DNA from: Nocardia sp. NRRL S-836
GTDB taxonomy: Bacteria; Actinomycetota; Actinomycetes; Mycobacteriales; Pseudonocardiaceae
Assembly: GCF_001279525.1 (NCBI RefSeq)
Contig: NZ_LGDY01000165.1
Span: 1-64,000 of the forward strand
Length of the DNA stretch: 64,000 bases
Direction: 5' to 3'
The notes beneath the pieces were generated by a model that saw only the letters and a list, made by a program, of their open reading frames with translations, ran no database searches and was not told the DNA's origin. Made by a program: the position numbers and the translations under genes. Below are positions 9,044 through 19,200 of this stretch, one piece after another (the first letter of the stretch is position 1; each line of letters starts with the position of its first letter).

Positions 9044-9559
9044 GGGGTTTGAAGGCCGCATGGCCAGCTTGGCCAGCAGGTCACGCCCCTTTTCGGCCGA
9101 CTTCGGGTGGCACAGCACGTCATACCGCCCCGCCACCAACTGACTGGCCGACTGGAAGTCCCGCTTGCCCCGCGCCGACCCGTACCCGACCGCCGCGAAC
9201 ACCAGCCCGAAGAACACACCGGTGATGAGGCCCGTCAGAACCGGTCCGACGGTCACTCCGGGTTCCGGGCTGAAGAGGGTGAGCAACAGCCCGACGAACA
9301 ACCCGAACCACGCCCCGCTGGCCGCCCCGGTCACGAGCACCCGGCCCCAGGTCAGCTTGCCGGTGACCCGCTCCACGAGCATCAGGTCGACGCCGACGAT
9401 CGTCACGTCCTGCACCGGGAAGTCCTCAAGCGCCAGGAAGTCGACCGCCCGCTGCGCCTCCTCGTAGGTGGCGTACGAACCGATCGGCCACCCCGTCGGC
9501 GGGGTGGGCAGGCGGGGCGGGACACCGGGCCGGTTCGGGCTGGCGAACGGACTCGTCAC
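9041..9559 (-). CDS. Small membrane protein with glycine-rich helices, general-stress-protein type
   Basis: A 172-residue protein. Its N-terminal soluble part contains PTGWPIGSYATYEEAQRAVDFL and DVTIVGVDLMLVERVTGKLTW, resembling the general stress protein 17M-type fold. Two glycine-rich membrane segments follow (GAASGAWFGLFVGLLL and GLITGVFFGLVFAAVG), then a short C-terminal domain. A homologue sits next to lpqY in M. tuberculosis (Rv1234, from recall), so the adjacency is old. The GTG at 9559 is preferred over the ATG at 9595 because it follows AGAGGTGG and gives the expected length of about 175. Function is unknown. Confidence 0.75.
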   Translation of the reverse strand: MTSPFASPNRPGVPPRLPTPPTGWPIGSYATYEEAQRAVDFLALEDFPVQDVTIVGVDLMLVERVTGKLTWGRVLVTGAASGAWFGLFVGLLLTLFSPEPGVTVGPVLTGLITGVFFGLVFAAVGYGSARGKRDFQSASQLVAGRYDVLCHPKSAEKGRDLLAKLAMRPSNP

Positions 9560-9719
9560 AGGGACCACCTCTGTCGGACGCGCTGATCGTTCCATCCTGC
9601 CAGTGCCCGGTGTCGAGTGCTGAGACGCCTACGGGTGTTTTGCCGGGATCGGCCGAGCGGTCTCCGCAGCCGGAGATGGCCACGGCCGAGGTCACGACTA
9701 CACCAAACCCCGCAGGCAA
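9560..9719 (-). pseudogene. Possible remnant of a lipoprotein gene 5' end
   Basis: A TTG-started frame encodes a hydrophobic stretch (FGVVVTSAVAISGCG) ending in a lipobox-like SGC, then ADPGKTPVGVSALDTGHWQDG. The ALDTG motif is reminiscent of the mature N-terminus of DUF7373-type actinobacterial lipoproteins. The frame then runs into the N-terminus of the next gene in another frame and loses coding character. It may be the broken start of a lipoprotein gene left at the island edge. Evidence is weak. Confidence 0.25.
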
Positions 9720-9725
9720 CAGGAA

Positions 9726-9998
9726 CTACTGGTTACGCCACTCATCGACAAACGGCTCCAGGAAGTTCTTAAATTCCTCGTCACTGACGTTTCCAGCACC
9801 AAATCCGACCCAATTGGAAAACGGATACAAGGATGCAATGGAGATATTGAACGCCAGATGGAAGGCGCCCACGAAGATCGATCCGCGCTTCTTCCACTCG
9901 AAGGAGCTGGAAATGAACTTGCCCAGCGCGAGCGGGTCCTCACCCGCTCGCGCCAGATCCTGCAGCTTCTCCGCAACTTGCGTAACAGACATGCTCAC
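9726..9998 (-). CDS. Putative immunity protein for the RHS toxin tip
   Basis: A 90-residue protein with no family I recognise. It starts MSMSVTQVAEKLQDLARAGED, is helical at the N-terminus, and has an aromatic core (FSNWVGFGAG). Its GTG overlaps the stop of the RHS gene (GTGA), with an alternative ATG at 9992. That is the expected place and size for the cognate immunity gene of a polymorphic toxin. It looks less GC-rich than the surrounding genes, like the toxin tip. Function is inferred from position only. Confidence 0.55.
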   Translation of the reverse strand: MSMSVTQVAEKLQDLARAGEDPLALGKFISSSFEWKKRGSIFVGAFHLAFNISIASLYPFSNWVGFGAGNVSDEEFKNFLEPFVDEWRNQ

Positions 9999-12900
9999 TT
10001 GGAGAAGGTTACACGCGCTTGCGTGTAGTTGCCAGGCACACCGATCAGATCGCGCTTATTCACGGTGATCCGAGTGAACCCGTACTTGGCCGCCATTTTT
10101 CCGGTAAACGTTTCCGCGGCAGCCTCCTCCAGAGAAAGCATGCTTTGCACGCCGGCATTGAAGCTCACCAGATTGTCCGACGTGCTGTACCAATTTCCCT
10201 TGATCGATCTAACATTCGGGCCCAATGCGTTCATCATGTCGGCGAACATCGTAGAGCCCCTTGTTTTTTCGCCGCCCTCGATGACATAGGTGAGAGCGCC
10301 CGCCTCGTCAATCTCTGACATGATGAAGTCCGGGCCACCGTAGTCGCGACTGAAGCTCTTACCACAAGTGTTGTGCACCAGGAAGTGGGCACTGGAACGA
10401 CCATCCGAAACGTGGAACGTAGGGAGAACGGCAACAGCCAGGTTATAAGTCGTATCCACTTTGGACGACTCATGGTGGACGATGCCCACTACTTCTGCGG
10501 TTTCACCCTCAGCGGTACGCAGCCGATCACCTGATTGCAGCATCCCCGCATTTACCCAAGCCGACTGGTTCACACTGTAGAAGGGATGAATCTCTGTGGT
10601 TTTGATGACCTGCTTCTCGCCCGCAACCGACACACTGATGTCGACCAGGCTTCGATCTTTGTCGGTGACGAAAGTTCCAACAACGGAATGTGCCGCAAGT
10701 GCACCGGTTATCGGATCGCCGGCCACGACTTCATCGCCGACCTTGATCTCTTCGATCTTCCTTGAGTTGCCATCGGCCATCAGCACGGTAGTGTCACCAA
10801 CGAAGCTGCAGGCCTTTGCCAGCGCTTTGGTGCCCTTAAGGCCTTTGCCCGCGTTGCCGAGCCCCTTGGACCCCACCACCGACTCGCCCACGATGACGAC
10901 ACCGCGGCCGATCGCGTACCCGTAGTCCTCGTCCTTGACCGCTTGGACGACGGGATCAGCCGCTGCGATCACACCGTTGATGAGCGTGCCGCCGGGATCA
11001 GACCCGAAGGTGATGACCCCCTGGGCGGCGGTGTCGATCGCGTCCGAACACTTTCCCGGATCGACGAGCTTCACGTCCAACGATGCGTTGACCGACACCC
11101 GGCAGGAGCCCACGAAGTCGACGGCTTCGACAGCGGTGTGGTAGGTCTCCTTGAAGGCGTCCTGAACGCCCTTCTGATACCGGGCTTGGTAGTTCACCTG
11201 CTTCTTGACCGGCATGCCGCCCGGCGCGTCAGAGCCGAGAAGGGGTGTGTAGCTCTCCCTCACGCCCTGTGAGCCGCAAGGACCGTCGTCCATGCAGCCC
11301 ATTGCCAGCATGCCGGACGGGTCGCTCAACGTGATCGGCGAGTTGTTGCTGTAGGCATACCCGTTCCACTGCTGCGGGTCGGAGCCGTCCATGATCGGGT
11401 CGACGGAGACGAACCTGCCGACAGCGGGGTCGTACTGGCGTGCCCCGATGGACACGAGGCCGGTCGAGGCGTCGACGGTGCCGCCGACGAAGCCGCGCTC
11501 GCCGGGGAACGGGACCGCGGCGCCGCGGGGGGTGCCGAACGGCAGCTGGCGGCGGCGGTCCACGTTCAGCGTTGCCTTGTCCACCGCGATCTGGGCTGTG
11601 CCCTGGTGGTCTGCGGCCAGCCAGGTGATCTTCGTGAGGCCCTCGCGCATCGCCACGACCTTGCCGCCGTGCGAGTAGTAGCGGGTCACGGTCGGCTTGG
11701 TTGCGCCCTTGGCCAGGCGGAGCTCCTGGCCTCCCAGGTACAGGGTCGTGGCGTCGGGGTCGCGGCGCAGCAGGCGGGAGCCGTCGGCGCCGTGAACGAA
11801 CTCGGTCTGCTTCGCGGTTCCCTCGGACACCGTGGCCAGGCGGCCCTGCACGTCCCAGTCCAGGGTTTGCTCGACGCCGGTGAGGTTGCGCGTCTTGGTG
11901 TTGCCGGACGCGTCGTAGGTGAAGCGGTCGAGCGTGGTGAGACCGGGCTTGGCCGTCGTCACGGACGCGAGCTCGTGGCCGCGCGGGTAGTCGTACGTGC
12001 GGGTCGTGTCGCCGGCGAGGGCGTGCTGCACCTCGGTCTTGCGGTTGCCCGCGGGGTCGTAGGTGTAGGAGTGCCAGTACGGGGCGGGGCCGGCCAGGCT
12101 GATCGCCGCCGGTTCCGCGTCGCACGCGGTGGACGGCGTCCACGCCTCGGTCAGGCGCTGGAGGTGGTCGTAGCGGAAGCACTGGCGGTCGAGCTGGTCG
12201 CCGGCCAGCGCGTCCGTCACGGACAGGACGTTGCCCGCCTGGTCATAGGAGTACCTGATGTCCGCCTGCATCGGAGACGCCACCTCGGCGTCGACGATGT
12301 AGCGGTCCATGCGGCGCTTGTTGATGTCGTAGTAGTACGACAACCACGTGCGGGCACCGGCTTTGCCGAGCTGCAGCTGTGAGAGCTCGCCGTACCGCGT
12401 GTACGTGCTGGCGGTGACGTAGTCGTCCTTGCCGTTGGTCGTCGTCGGGCGGCCGAGGTCGTCGAAGACGTACTTGATCGTCTCGGCGGCGAGGCTGATC
12501 GACGGCACGGCCGGGTAGGACTCGCCCTGCAGGCTGCCGTCCGGACCGTAGCTGAGGAACGACTTGTATTCGCCCCGGAGAGCTCCCTCGACGTCCGGGA
12601 TGGTGGTGGACACGCTCTTCGGCTGGCCGAGGCCGTTGTAGCTCTGCACCGCCGACCTGTAGGCGTTGCCGCCGGTGTAGGAGGTCGTCGAGGCGGGCAG
12701 CCCGACTCCGTTGGTGGCCGTGTCGTACGTCTGCTCCCGCAGCAGCGTCGCGCCGTTGTGCACGGTCGACGGACGGCCGAGCTGGTCGTAGGCGTACGTC
12801 AGGGTCGTGTTGCGGGCGTCCGTCGTGGTCACGAGCTGGTTGGCGTCGTTGTAGGTCGACGTCGACGTGCCCTTGTCGACGTCCTCGGACTTCACCAGCC

Positions 12901-15900
12901 GGCCGAGCAGGTCGTGGTGCCACCGCCAGACGTTGCCGGCCGCGTCCTTCGCCGACGCCGGCTGTCCGGCGGGTGTGTAGCCGTACTCGGTGCGCTCGTA
13001 GTCGGTGAGCTGTGCGTTGTTCTTGTACTGCAGGAGAGCGGTCTTGCGCCCACGAGCGTCGAAGATCGTCGTCGTCGGCGTGCCACCCTGCGGCGGGCTG
13101 ACGAACACCCTGTCGCCTTCGTAGGCGGTGGTGGTGACGTCCGTGTGCGGGCCGGCGACGTGGGTCGTCTTGACCGCACGGCCCACGTTGTCGTACTCCG
13201 ACCTGGTGAAGCCGGGCATGTCGTTCTCGGAAGCGACCACGATCGAGTCGTCGATCGGGTTGTTGTTGAAGAACGGCTGCGTCACGCGTGCGGAACGGCC
13301 GTGCGTGTCGTAGCGCGTGTCGACGATGAGGCGGCCACCGTCTGCTGGCGTCTGCGTCTGCCGCACGCGGTACAGGCCGTCGTAGAGGATCTTCGAGCTG
13401 ACGTAGCGGCCGTTCGGTCCGATCGTGGAGGACGTGACAACGGTCGGGCCGTCCTTGCGGACGTTGTACTCGAACCTGGCACTCGGGTCGTTCGGGTAGT
13501 CGGCCTTCGGGCGCAACGGGTTCCACGCGCGGACGGAACGGCCGAGGGCGTCGTACTCGGTCGTCGTGACCAGCGGGACCACGTTCGAGTCCGCCGTCTG
13601 CAGGACCGCGCCCCAGGCCGGCTCGTAGGTCTTGGTGGCCTTCTGCCCCGCCGCGTTCGTCGTCACCGTCTTGGTGAGCGGGCCGCCCGTCTTCGGCGTG
13701 TGCTCCACCGTCGACGTGTGGTCGAGCGCGTCCGTCGCGGTGGTGACCCGGCCGTGCTCGTCGTAGCCGAACGTGCCTTTCGTGATGTACTCGGGCTCTG
13801 CGGCGGGACGGCTCTTCGCGACCTGCGTCCTGGTCATGTTGCCGTACTGCGGGGCTGCGCCGAAGTCCTGGCCGTCGTAGGCGGACCTGGACGCGGACAC
13901 GGCGTGGCCGGGGAAGACGGGCGGCGTGTCACAGCTGACCGAGACGGTCTCGGCCTCGTGCGGCAGCACCATCAGCCACTTCGACGTGTTGCGGACGTAC
14001 GTCTGGGTGGAGCACAGGTCGTCCGTCGTGACCGCGAGGTCACCGAGGTCGTCGGTCTTGGTGACCTGGCCGTACTGGTCGACGGTCGTCTTCACCCTGG
14101 TCTGCCGCCAGCCGCGGTTCTTCAGGGCGGTGTAGGTGTCGGTCGTGCCGCCACCCACGAGGTACGCCTGGTAGATGCCGCGGGTAGCGGTCGGGCCCTG
14201 CCACTCCGGTGTGCTGATGACCTTGGACGACACCGTGTCGGACTCGCCCTCGTAGGTGATCGTCTCGTAGGAGAGGCCTGCCAGCCAGTCGTGGTCGACC
14301 CGTTCGCCTCCGGCGGTGTCCGACACCTTCCGCTGGGCGGTGTCGCCCTTGTTGCCGTCCATGCCGCGGTAGAAGCGCTGTTCGGTCATGGTGACCGGGG
14401 CACCTGGCACGTCCGGCTTGCCGACCCGGACGCGGACCCTGCCGTAGCCGCGGTAGTCGTCCCAGGTCTTCTTGTCGTTCTTGACGAACTCCGACTGGTC
14501 GAACCGCCAGGCCACACCGTCGAGGTACTCGTAGCGGACGAGCTGCTCGGTGTTGATGCCGGTCGCGTCGGAGGACGTGATCGACTCGACGACGTACTTG
14601 TGGAAATGGTCCAGCGTCTCGCTGAAGTCCTTCTTCCGCCACGTCACCGGGTAGCAGCGCAGTGTGTTGGACTGCGCGCTCGCCGGCACCGTTGTCTCGT
14701 TGCAGTTCGTGTCCGCGTACTTGATCGTCGTCACGCCGCCGGACTCGGTGACGATCGCGTTGACCCGGTAGCGGTTGATCGAGAACGCGCTGTCGTTCTT
14801 CGGCACGCGGTTGTTGAGCAGCTGCCCCTCGAAGGTCACCTGGGGCAGGTCGATGGCCTGGCCGACGTGGCCGGTGTGCTTGATGCCCTTCAGCCACAGC
14901 GCGGCGCCGTTGCCGTCCCTGGTGTCGGGGAACTGGTGGTCGAGGGTCCACGAGTCGACGTCGCCGTAGCTGCCGTCACCGCGCAGCACCTGCGCCGTGA
15001 CCTTCGCCAGGCGCTTGGTGGACCAGAACGTGGGCGACCAGTGGTCCCGGCAGGTCGCGGCGTCGCACTTCTCTTCGAGCGGGACGTCGGGGAAGTTCTC
15101 CTTCGAGGCCTGTGAGCAGTTGCTGCCGGGCACGCACCGCTCCGCGGTCGAGAAGACGACCTTGCCGCTCGCCGGCGCCTGCACCCGCTCGTTCAGGCCG
15201 TACTCGATGGTGCTCAGCGCTCCACCGCGGGTGTAGGTCACCCCGGCGTCCTTCAGGTTCAGGCTGTACTTGTTCTTCTCGGCCACGTAGTTGTAGAGGA
15301 TCACGTTGCCGTTGCGGTCGATGGCCTTGTCCAGGTTCCACCGCCAGCCCTGGTCGCACCACGAGCTGTCGAACGACGCCGTGTTGTTGCACGGTTCGTT
15401 CGCGTCGTCGCCGAAGACCGGAACGGTCCAGGTCGACTGCGACTCCGGGCGGGAGCCGAAGAAGTACTGGGTGCCGTCGACCGTCGTGATCTTCCAGTGC
15501 TCGCGGTCGTTGTCCCCGTTGTCGGGGCCGCCGGAGCCGGTGATCCGCTCGATGCGCGCGGCGTTGTCGGACTTCTGCCGCCACTTGGTCGGATCGCCGT
15601 CGTCCTTGATCAGGTCACCACCGCCACCGGGGTAGGACGCCGTCGCGTTGTCGCTGCGCCAGCACAGGTCACCCACCCGCGGAGGGGTGGTGCCCTCGGT
15701 GTCGTCGTTGCACGCGCCGTAGGTGCGCTGGATGAAGCCGGCACCCAGCGACCACCCGTCACCGGCCCAGCCGGGCTGGTTGTTGGTCGCGCTCGTCCGC
15801 CCGTCCACCAGGGACGACCGGTAGGACAGGCCGACCGACGGTGCGAAACCACCCGGCGCCGGCGGCACGCGCATCGGGTACGACCAGCTGAAGTCGCCGC

Positions 15901-16207
15901 TCTGGGCAGAGACCGTCCACGCCCCCGTGGGGCTCAACGGGGTCGCCGTGAACGAGCCGCCCCCGTCGGGACGTCCGCCGGTGTTCGCCGGTTGGTTGTT
16001 CTGCAGGGCACGGGTGGTCGCCTCGTCCGGGTTCCGGCTCTGGCGGGTTTCCGCGCTCACCGACACCGACGGGACGTCCGGCAGGGGCACCGAAGGGCCA
16101 CCCACCGCGAACGCCGTCGGCGAGTCGGTCAGGTTGATCGCGCTGACGAGCATGGACACCGCGAGAGCTGCCGCGATACCCCGGAAGGTGCGCGTGGTGG
16201 AGCGCAT
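9995..16207 (-). CDS. Secreted RHS/YD-repeat polymorphic toxin with Hint domain
   Basis: A 2070-residue protein with a signal peptide (residues 1 to about 35, cleavage near AFAVGG). An SpvB-like N-terminal region (SWSYPMRVPPAPGGFAPSVG, WAGDGWSLG) follows, then a long series of YD repeats from about residue 760. The RHS core motif YDPAVGRFVSVDP is near residue 1590. An intein-like Hint domain runs from Cys1800 (ACSFVGDTTVLMADG) to about residue 1946 (HFLVHN), and a 124-residue C-terminal tip follows. In this architecture the RHS shell encloses the tip and Hint is thought to release it by self-cleavage. The ATG follows GGAG. It lies 40 bp after the LamG gene and overlaps the putative immunity gene. 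The tip activity is unknown. Confidence 0.85.
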   Translation of the reverse strand: MRSTTRTFRGIAAALAVSMLVSAINLTDSPTAFAVGGPSVPLPDVPSVSVSAETRQSRNPDEATTRALQNNQPANTGGRPDGGGSFTATPLSPTGAWTVSAQSGDFSWSYPMRVPPAPGGFAPSVGLSYRSSLVDGRTSATNNQPGWAGDGWSLGAGFIQRTYGACNDDTEGTTPPRVGDLCWRSDNATASYPGGGGDLIKDDGDPTKWRQKSDNAARIERITGSGGPDNGDNDREHWKITTVDGTQYFFGSRPESQSTWTVPVFGDDANEPCNNTASFDSSWCDQGWRWNLDKAIDRNGNVILYNYVAEKNKYSLNLKDAGVTYTRGGALSTIEYGLNERVQAPASGKVVFSTAERCVPGSNCSQASKENFPDVPLEEKCDAATCRDHWSPTFWSTKRLAKVTAQVLRGDGSYGDVDSWTLDHQFPDTRDGNGAALWLKGIKHTGHVGQAIDLPQVTFEGQLLNNRVPKNDSAFSINRYRVNAIVTESGGVTTIKYADTNCNETTVPASAQSNTLRCYPVTWRKKDFSETLDHFHKYVVESITSSDATGINTEQLVRYEYLDGVAWRFDQSEFVKNDKKTWDDYRGYGRVRVRVGKPDVPGAPVTMTEQRFYRGMDGNKGDTAQRKVSDTAGGERVDHDWLAGLSYETITYEGESDTVSSKVISTPEWQGPTATRGIYQAYLVGGGTTDTYTALKNRGWRQTRVKTTVDQYGQVTKTDDLGDLAVTTDDLCSTQTYVRNTSKWLMVLPHEAETVSVSCDTPPVFPGHAVSASRSAYDGQDFGAAPQYGNMTRTQVAKSRPAAEPEYITKGTFGYDEHGRVTTATDALDHTSTVEHTPKTGGPLTKTVTTNAAGQKATKTYEPAWGAVLQTADSNVVPLVTTTEYDALGRSVRAWNPLRPKADYPNDPSARFEYNVRKDGPTVVTSSTIGPNGRYVSSKILYDGLYRVRQTQTPADGGRLIVDTRYDTHGRSARVTQPFFNNNPIDDSIVVASENDMPGFTRSEYDNVGRAVKTTHVAGPHTDVTTTAYEGDRVFVSPPQGGTPTTTIFDARGRKTALLQYKNNAQLTDYERTEYGYTPAGQPASAKDAAGNVWRWHHDLLGRLVKSEDVDKGTSTSTYNDANQLVTTTDARNTTLTYAYDQLGRPSTVHNGATLLREQTYDTATNGVGLPASTTSYTGGNAYRSAVQSYNGLGQPKSVSTTIPDVEGALRGEYKSFLSYGPDGSLQGESYPAVPSISLAAETIKYVFDDLGRPTTTNGKDDYVTASTYTRYGELSQLQLGKAGARTWLSYYYDINKRRMDRYIVDAEVASPMQADIRYSYDQAGNVLSVTDALAGDQLDRQCFRYDHLQRLTEAWTPSTACDAEPAAISLAGPAPYWHSYTYDPAGNRKTEVQHALAGDTTRTYDYPRGHELASVTTAKPGLTTLDRFTYDASGNTKTRNLTGVEQTLDWDVQGRLATVSEGTAKQTEFVHGADGSRLLRRDPDATTLYLGGQELRLAKGATKPTVTRYYSHGGKVVAMREGLTKITWLAADHQGTAQIAVDKATLNVDRRRQLPFGTPRGAAVPFPGERGFVGGTVDASTGLVSIGARQYDPAVGRFVSVDPIMDGSDPQQWNGYAYSNNSPITLSDPSGMLAMGCMDDGPCGSQGVRESYTPLLGSDAPGGMPVKKQVNYQARYQKGVQDAFKETYHTAVEAVDFVGSCRVSVNASLDVKLVDPGKCSDAIDTAAQGVITFGSDPGGTLINGVIAAADPVVQAVKDEDYGYAIGRGVVIVGESVVGSKGLGNAGKGLKGTKALAKACSFVGDTTVLMADGNSRKIEEIKVGDEVVAGDPITGALAAHSVVGTFVTDKDRSLVDISVSVAGEKQVIKTTEIHPFYSVNQSAWVNAGMLQSGDRLRTAEGETAEVVGIVHHESSKVDTTYNLAVAVLPTFHVSDGRSSAHFLVHNTCGKSFSRDYGGPDFIMSEIDEAGALTYVIEGGEKTRGSTMFADMMNALGPNVRSIKGNWYSTSDNLVSFNAGVQSMLSLEEAAAETFTGKMAAKYGFTRITVNKRDLIGVPGNYTQARVTFSK
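9998..10369 (-). other. Predicted toxin domain released by the Hint domain
   Basis: The last 124 residues of the RHS protein, from just after the Hint end motif VHN. The sequence contains DFIMSEIDEAGALTYVIEGG, SDNLVSFNAGVQSMLSLEEA and GFTRITVNKRDLIGVPGNYT. I recognise no nuclease or deaminase motif. The DNA appears less GC-rich than the RHS body, as expected for an exchangeable tip. Confidence 0.5.
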
Positions 16208-16247
16208 GGGTTCTCCAGACCTGGCTGAGGGAAGGTGATCGCGGAAC

Positions 16248-19200
16248 TCAGGCGGCCGGGACCACCGCGCGGGCGCGGATCTCGGCCTCGGTCAGCAGAC
16301 CTTCGTGGACGCGGACCTCGTCGATCACGCCGGTGAAGCGCTCACCGAACGCGCCGCGGCCCTTGCCGTGGCCCATGGTGTAGCCGCCGTCGGACCGCCA
16401 GGGCAGCACCGCGGCGCTGGTCCCGGAGAGCTGGCCGTTGACGTAGATGCGGAGCTCACCGGCAACCCGGTCGTACATGCCGACCAGGTGCACCCATTGG
16501 CCCACAGCGGCTTCCTGCGCGGACAGCGCCTGCACCAGCGGCGCCTGGTCGTCGTCGCGGGCCGGCACGTTGAACGACCAGCGCTTGGACTCCGGGCGAT
16601 ATTGGAGCGCGAAGGCGTTGCGGCGCTGCCCTTGCTGTGCGAAGACGGTCTGCACGCCGGTGCCGCTCTCCAGCTTCGCCCACATCACGACGCCGAAACC
16701 GTCACCCATCTCCACCGCACGGAGGCCGGTGCCCCCGCCCGTGCCGTCGAAGCGGAGCGCCTTGCCCTTCACGCCGTCCACGAACGAGGTACCGCCGGAC
16801 AGCGTCGCGTCGACCTTCCGCCACGTCGAGTCGTTCGCGGTGCTGTCGTCGAACGACCAGTTTCCCGAGGTGAGCAGGGGAACGTCGTTGTGCACCAACG
16901 CGACTTCGGCGTCGGACAGCGCCTTGCCGAACAGGCGCACCTCGTCGAGGACTCCGGGGAGGAACCCGGTCAGGGCACCGTTCAGCTTGCCGCGCCCCAT
17001 CGACAGCGGTCCGGCGGAGGCCGGGATGGTCACCCCGATCTTCACCGCGGACAGCCTGCCGTTGACGTAGAGGCGCAACTGGCTCAGCTGGCCCGCAGGC
17101 GCGTCGTAGACGACCGTCACGTGCGTCCACGCCAGGGACAGCGATCGCTCGGAGGAGAGCAGCAGCGTCTCCGGAGAGTTGTCCACATCGGACTGCTGCG
17201 GTACCGCGACCGCCATCCTCTCCTCGGCTGGGCGGTACTGGAGCTGGAAAGCGCTGTTCCTGGTGCCGTCCTGACCGACGAGCACCCGGTTGCCCTGCAC
17301 ACCGCGGTCGGCGTAGACCCTGGCCGACACGGAGAAGCTGCGCGCCGTGTCCAGCGCGGGGGTGGCGGTCTGCGCGTAGCCGGAGGTGCCGTCGAACCGC
17401 GTGGCACCGACCTTGCGGCCACCGACCCGCGTCGTACCGCCGGTGACCGTCGCGGTGCGGTTGTTGACGCTGGAGTCCGCGGCGGTGGTGGTTCCGGTGG
17501 GCTCGTCCATCGCCCAGTACCCCTTGTCCGCCGGCGGGAGCGTGGCCGGCTCGGCGAGCGCGGGGTACGAGTCGTGCAGGGCGCGGACGCGGTCGCTGTC
17601 CAGTGCACCCGTGTACACCCGCACGTCGTCGACGTTGCCGGGCCAGAACTCGGCGGGCTGGCCGTTGGCCTTGCCCCGGCCGATCTGGAGACCACCGCCG
17701 GCGTGCCACGCCGTGTCGAGCACGCCGTTGCCGACGCGGTCACCGTTGACGTACAACCAGGTCGTCCTGCTCTGCTTGTCGTAGACGCCGACGAGGTGCA
17801 CCCAGGTGTCGAGGTCGGACGGGATCACCGACACGGCCGCCTTGGTCACCCGTGCGTCGACCGCGTCCGACTCGGGCATCTCGAAGATCCAGACGCCGTC
17901 CGGCTCCTGGGTGAGGTGCAGCGTGTGGCCGAGCCGGAACTTGCTCGTCTGGACGCCGTCCAGGCTCACCGCGTCGAGCTGGCACCGCGTCTGGGCGCAG
18001 CTCTTGTCGGACAGGTAGACCCAGGTGGAGACCGTGAAGCTCGCGTCGGTGCGCAGGTCGGCGCCCGTGGTGGAGACCGAGTCGTCCACACCGTCGAACC
18101 GGGCCGCGGTGCCCACCCTGCCGGGCGCGAAGGTCGTGCCGGGCGAGAGCGTGCCGGTGCGCGCACCGACCGAGTCCGGCACCGTGCCGTTCTGTGAGCT
18201 GTCGAACCTGTACTGGTGGATCAGCGAGAGGTCGCGTCCCGCCAGCTCCCGCACCTCGTCGGCACCGAGCGCACGGCTGTAGGCCGAGACGTCGTCGATG
18301 GCACCGGTGAAGTGGTCGACGCTCGCGCCGTTCCACTGGGACCTGCCGATCAGCAGGCGACCCGCACCCCAGGCCTGCACGGGCGTGTGCGACTTCGTAC
18401 CGACGACCACACCGTTGACGTACAGGGCCATCTGCCTGCTCGATGCGTCGTAGGTGGCGACGAGGTGGGTCCACACACCCGGTTGCACGGCAGAACCGGT
18501 GATCCTGTCGTGGGTGGCACCGCCACCGGTGGCGTCCTCCCCGAACATCCGGAACGCCCAATGGCCGTCAGAGGTCGCCTGCAGCTGGAACGAGCTCGTG
18601 ACGTTGCCCTCCTGGGACACCACGGCCGGGGTGCCGTCGATCTTGTCGAGCTTCGCCCAGGCGGCCACCGAGAAGTTCCTGGCGGCGTCGACCACGTTCG
18701 GGGCGCTGACGTGCTGGGCCCTGAACCCGTTCAGGCTCACCGCCAGATCGGTCGCGCCGGGCATGGTGCTCTGCCCGTTCGTCCAGTCGGGTCCGTTCTC
18801 CAGGCGCGCGTCCCTGCCGCGGCCGGACGAGTCGGTGACGTCGCCGTCGAGCTTCCACTCACCGGTCTTGACGCCGGCCCTGCTGACGATCTCGCCGATC
18901 TCGCTCGCGGACACGACCCGGCTGTAGACCCGGACCTCGTCCACGACGCCGTCGAGGAACCCGGTGCGGCCGCCGGACCACTGCCCCGCGCCGATCACGA
19001 ACGCGCCCGTGGTGTCCCGGGGAGCGGTCGCCGCGGCCGCGCTGACGATCGGCGTGCCGCCGTCGACGTACAACGACGCCTTCTTCTCCTTCGCGTCGAA
19101 GCTCGCGGTGAGGTGGGTCCACTGGCCGACGACGACGGAGTCCGCCGGCGACTCCGCGAGCACGTTCCACGTCACGTCGCCGTCAGCCGTGGTCATGCCG

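Noticed and set aside
9995..10810. True intein in a house-keeping protein
   Set aside because: The Hint domain is at the C-terminal end of an RHS protein and is followed by a small tip and an immunity-like gene, the polymorphic toxin layout rather than protein splicing.
12758..15115. Long open frame (785 codons) on the plus strand opposite the RHS gene
   Set aside because: It is the shadow of a highly GC-rich, stop-poor coding strand; the sequence is Val/Arg/Gly-rich without motifs, while the minus strand shows clear YD repeats.
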